Below are positions 62,351 to 64,000 of a stretch of 64,000 nt of DNA, piece after piece (within the stretch, counting starts at the first letter, position 1; every line of letters begins with the position of its first letter). Made by a program: the position numbers and the translations under genes. The DNA is from Enterobacteriaceae bacterium UBA5654 (GTDB lineage Bacteria; Pseudomonadota; Gammaproteobacteria; Enterobacterales; Enterobacteriaceae), in contig DIJC01000019.1 in NCBI GenBank assembly GCA_002421005.1, positions 1 through 64,000 on the forward strand. Reading direction: 5' to 3'. Below the pieces are notes generated by a model. That model was not told the DNA's origin. It did not search any database and was given only the letters and a program-made list of their open reading frames with translations.

Positions 62351-63148
62351 TTAATTTACCTGTGAGAGCGCAGCGCAGAGTTGTTTTGCGGCGAGGATAA
62401 TACGCGGGCTTGCGCGCTCAAACCAGTCGCCGTTAAGGGAAATCAGCGGGATTTTTAGCTGGTTGCGCCAGAACTGCCGGATTTTCGGAATTTCGCCCGC
62501 GCTGGCCGTGGTGATAATCGCTTGCGGCTGACGCGCCAGCACCTGTTCGCGGCTGACCTGCGGCCAGGGGACGCGGCTGTCGGCAAAGATATTGTCGCCA
62601 CCGCAGACTTCCAGCACCTGGTTCTGAATGGAGCCCTTGCTGCTGGTAAACAGCGGCGTCAGGCCAAATTGCAGGAAGACGCGTTTTTTCGGCTGCCCGG
62701 CATAGCGCATTTTGAGGGCGTGATAATCGTTCAGCAGCGTTTGCGCCGCCTGCTCCGCCTGCCGGGGCGCCGGGCTGAACGCGGCAAGCTGGCGCAGGGC
62801 CGCGGCAATTTGTTCAATCGAGTTGCTCTCCACCCACACCACGCGAATGCCGAGAGCACTCAGTTGATTCACCTGGCGCTCGGCGTTACCGCCGCGCCAG
62901 GCGAGCACCACATCCGGTTTTAGCGCCACGATGCGCTCCAGATTCATCCCCTGCCAGGTCGCCACCTGTTCAATCGTGGCGGCCTGCGGGGGATAATCGG
63001 AGTAGCTGCTGACCGCCACCGGCACGATCCCGGCGGCGAACGCCAGTTCGGTATTGGCGGGAGAAAGCGAAATGACGCGCGGCGCGGCGAACAGCCACGC
63101 GGGCAAGAGCAGCAGCAGAGCAGTTGCTCTTAACAGGACGTTAGCCAC
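62351..63148 (-). CDS. btuF: Periplasmic vitamin B12-binding protein BtuF
   Basis: BtuF binds cobalamin and hands it to the BtuCD importer, whose genes are not in the window. The 265-residue precursor has signal peptide MANVLLRATALLLLLPAWLFA. A class III binding fold follows (RVISLSPANTELAFAAG). The GTG start at 63148 overlaps the mtnN stop by 8 bp. Confidence 0.95.
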   Translation of the reverse strand: MANVLLRATALLLLLPAWLFAAPRVISLSPANTELAFAAGIVPVAVSSYSDYPPQAATIEQVATWQGMNLERIVALKPDVVLAWRGGNAERQVNQLSALGIRVVWVESNSIEQIAAALRQLAAFSPAPRQAEQAAQTLLNDYHALKMRYAGQPKKRVFLQFGLTPLFTSSKGSIQNQVLEVCGGDNIFADSRVPWPQVSREQVLARQPQAIITTASAGEIPKIRQFWRNQLKIPLISLNGDWFERASPRIILAAKQLCAALSQVN

Positions 63149-63839
63149 GCGCCAGTTTCTGCACCAGCGTTTCGACCATCAGCGTGGACTGCTTCGCGGC
63201 CACCACCAGGAACTCGTCAAAGCTCAGGTGCGACTGCTGATCCGCCACGTCGGAAATGGCGCGGACCACCACAAACGGGGTGCTGAAATTATGGCAGACG
63301 TGGGCAATGGCAGTGGCTTCCATTTCAACGGCAATCGCCTGCGGGAAGTTATGACGGATTTTCGCCAGCGCGACCGAGCCGTTGATAAAGGCATCGCCGC
63401 TGACAATCAGCCCGCGCACCGCGTTAAGGTTAAGTTCGCGGATACACTCTTCGGCGGCGGCAACCAGCGCTTCGTCGGCTTTAAACGCTGCCGGGCAGCC
63501 TGCCATTTGACCGTATTCGTAGCCAAACGCGGTGATGTCGGCATCGTGATAGCGCGCTTCATCGGAAACGACGATATCGCCCACTTTCAGCGTCGGAGCC
63601 AGACCGCCCGCTGAGCCGGTATTGATGATGACATCCGGTTTTGCGTGCTCCAGCAGCAGCGTTGCGCCCATCGCCGCCGAAACTTTACCGATCCCTGAAC
63701 GCAGCAGCGCAACATCGGTGCCGTGCAGCTGGCCGGTATAAATTTCGCATCCGCCTACGCTTAGGGTCTGACGGTTGACGATTTTGTCACGCAGCAGCGT
63801 AACTTCTTCTTCCATAGCACCAATAATGCCAATTTTCAT
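63141..63839 (-). CDS. mtnN: 5'-methylthioadenosine/S-adenosylhomocysteine nucleosidase
   Basis: MtnN hydrolyses methylthioadenosine (from SpeE), S-adenosylhomocysteine and 5'-deoxyadenosine. The 232-residue protein shows the N-terminal IGIIGAMEEEV with the catalytic Glu, VEMEATAIAHV (ribose-binding Met/Glu) and the catalytic Asp in RAISDVAD. It is divergent from dgt. Confidence 0.97.
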   Translation of the reverse strand: MKIGIIGAMEEEVTLLRDKIVNRQTLSVGGCEIYTGQLHGTDVALLRSGIGKVSAAMGATLLLEHAKPDVIINTGSAGGLAPTLKVGDIVVSDEARYHDADITAFGYEYGQMAGCPAAFKADEALVAAAEECIRELNLNAVRGLIVSGDAFINGSVALAKIRHNFPQAIAVEMEATAIAHVCHNFSTPFVVVRAISDVADQQSHLSFDEFLVVAAKQSTLMVETLVQKLARG

Positions 63840-63922
63840 TGATTTACTCGCGATGTGTCAGGTTTAAAGGCATAGTCTATCATGCGGGTAAGCAGAAGCG
63901 CATTTCTCGCGCGGGAGAGAAT

Positions 63923-64000
63923 ATGGCACACATCGATTTCCGTAGAAAAATTAACTGGCATCGCCGCTACCGTTCGCCCACCGGAGTGAAGACGGAGCAC
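63923..64000 (+). CDS. dgt: dGTP triphosphohydrolase, N-terminal part
   Basis: The first 26 codons read MAHIDFRRKINWHRRYRSPT and continue past the window edge. They match the N-terminus of E. coli Dgt, which hydrolyses dGTP to deoxyguanosine and triphosphate. Gene order after mtnN agrees. The ATG is preceded by GGGAGAGAAT. Confidence 0.93.
   Translation, partial: MAHIDFRRKINWHRRYRSPTGVKTEH

Overview
The window is about 64 kb of gammaproteobacterial chromosome from a member of the Enterobacteriaceae. Proteins and gene order match the Escherichia coli pdhR-to-dgt region almost gene for gene, with moderately high G+C in the coding parts. The accessory content (a citrate-lyase cluster between cueO and gcd, and a large autotransporter between hpt and can) fits Enterobacter/Klebsiella/Citrobacter-type relatives; the genus cannot be fixed from sequence reading alone.

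Layout. 1-406: the end of an unidentified reading frame and the pdhR control region. 407-7655: pdhR-aceE-aceF-lpd, the pyruvate dehydrogenase complex with its pyruvate-sensing repressor. 7743-10252: two envelope proteins (DUF2950 and DUF3300/YacH) on the minus strand. 10630-16042: acnB, yacL, the spermidine pair speE-speD, and yacC. 16216-17760: cueO, with a CueR-type promoter. 17769-27717: accessory citrate fermentation cluster, with the two-component system citA-citB divergent from a 2HCT citrate carrier, a fumarylacetoacetate-hydrolase-family protein, citC, citD, citE, citF, citX and citG. 27756-30889: gcd and hpt, divergent around a perfect CRP site. 30961-34089: a 1042-residue autotransporter with a 12-copy 18-bp repeat. 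34571-39264: can, yadG-yadH, yadI, yadE, panD. 39534-40420: a frameshifted rpnC-like nuclease gene with an intact intragenic small ORF. 40514-46581: panC, panB, folK, pcnB (AUU start), gluQ, dksA, sfsA. 46578-52281: thpR, hrpB, mrcB. 52496-58405: fhuACDB for ferrichrome uptake. 58457-63839: hemL, clcA, erpA, yadS, btuF, mtnN. The window ends in the first codons of dgt.

How the genes work together. Most of the window is core metabolism: pyruvate oxidation (PDH), aconitase, polyamines, pantothenate, folate, tetrapyrrole, Fe-S assembly, and iron and B12 uptake. The main accessory function is anaerobic citrate use. CitA/CitB would sense citrate; the carrier imports it; CitCDEFXG make and activate citrate lyase, yielding acetate and oxaloacetate. 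No oxaloacetate decarboxylase (oadGAB) and no citT are present in the window. The FAH-family gene lies between the carrier and citC and is the natural candidate for handling the oxaloacetate product.

Most notable items: the FAH-family protein with a substituted catalytic-site histidine; a changed ligand-contact position in CitA; the frameshifted rpn gene whose intragenic antitoxin-like ORF is intact; near-identical lipoyl domains 2 and 3 in aceF; and the repeat-bearing autotransporter. No rRNA, tRNA, IS element or CRISPR array was seen.
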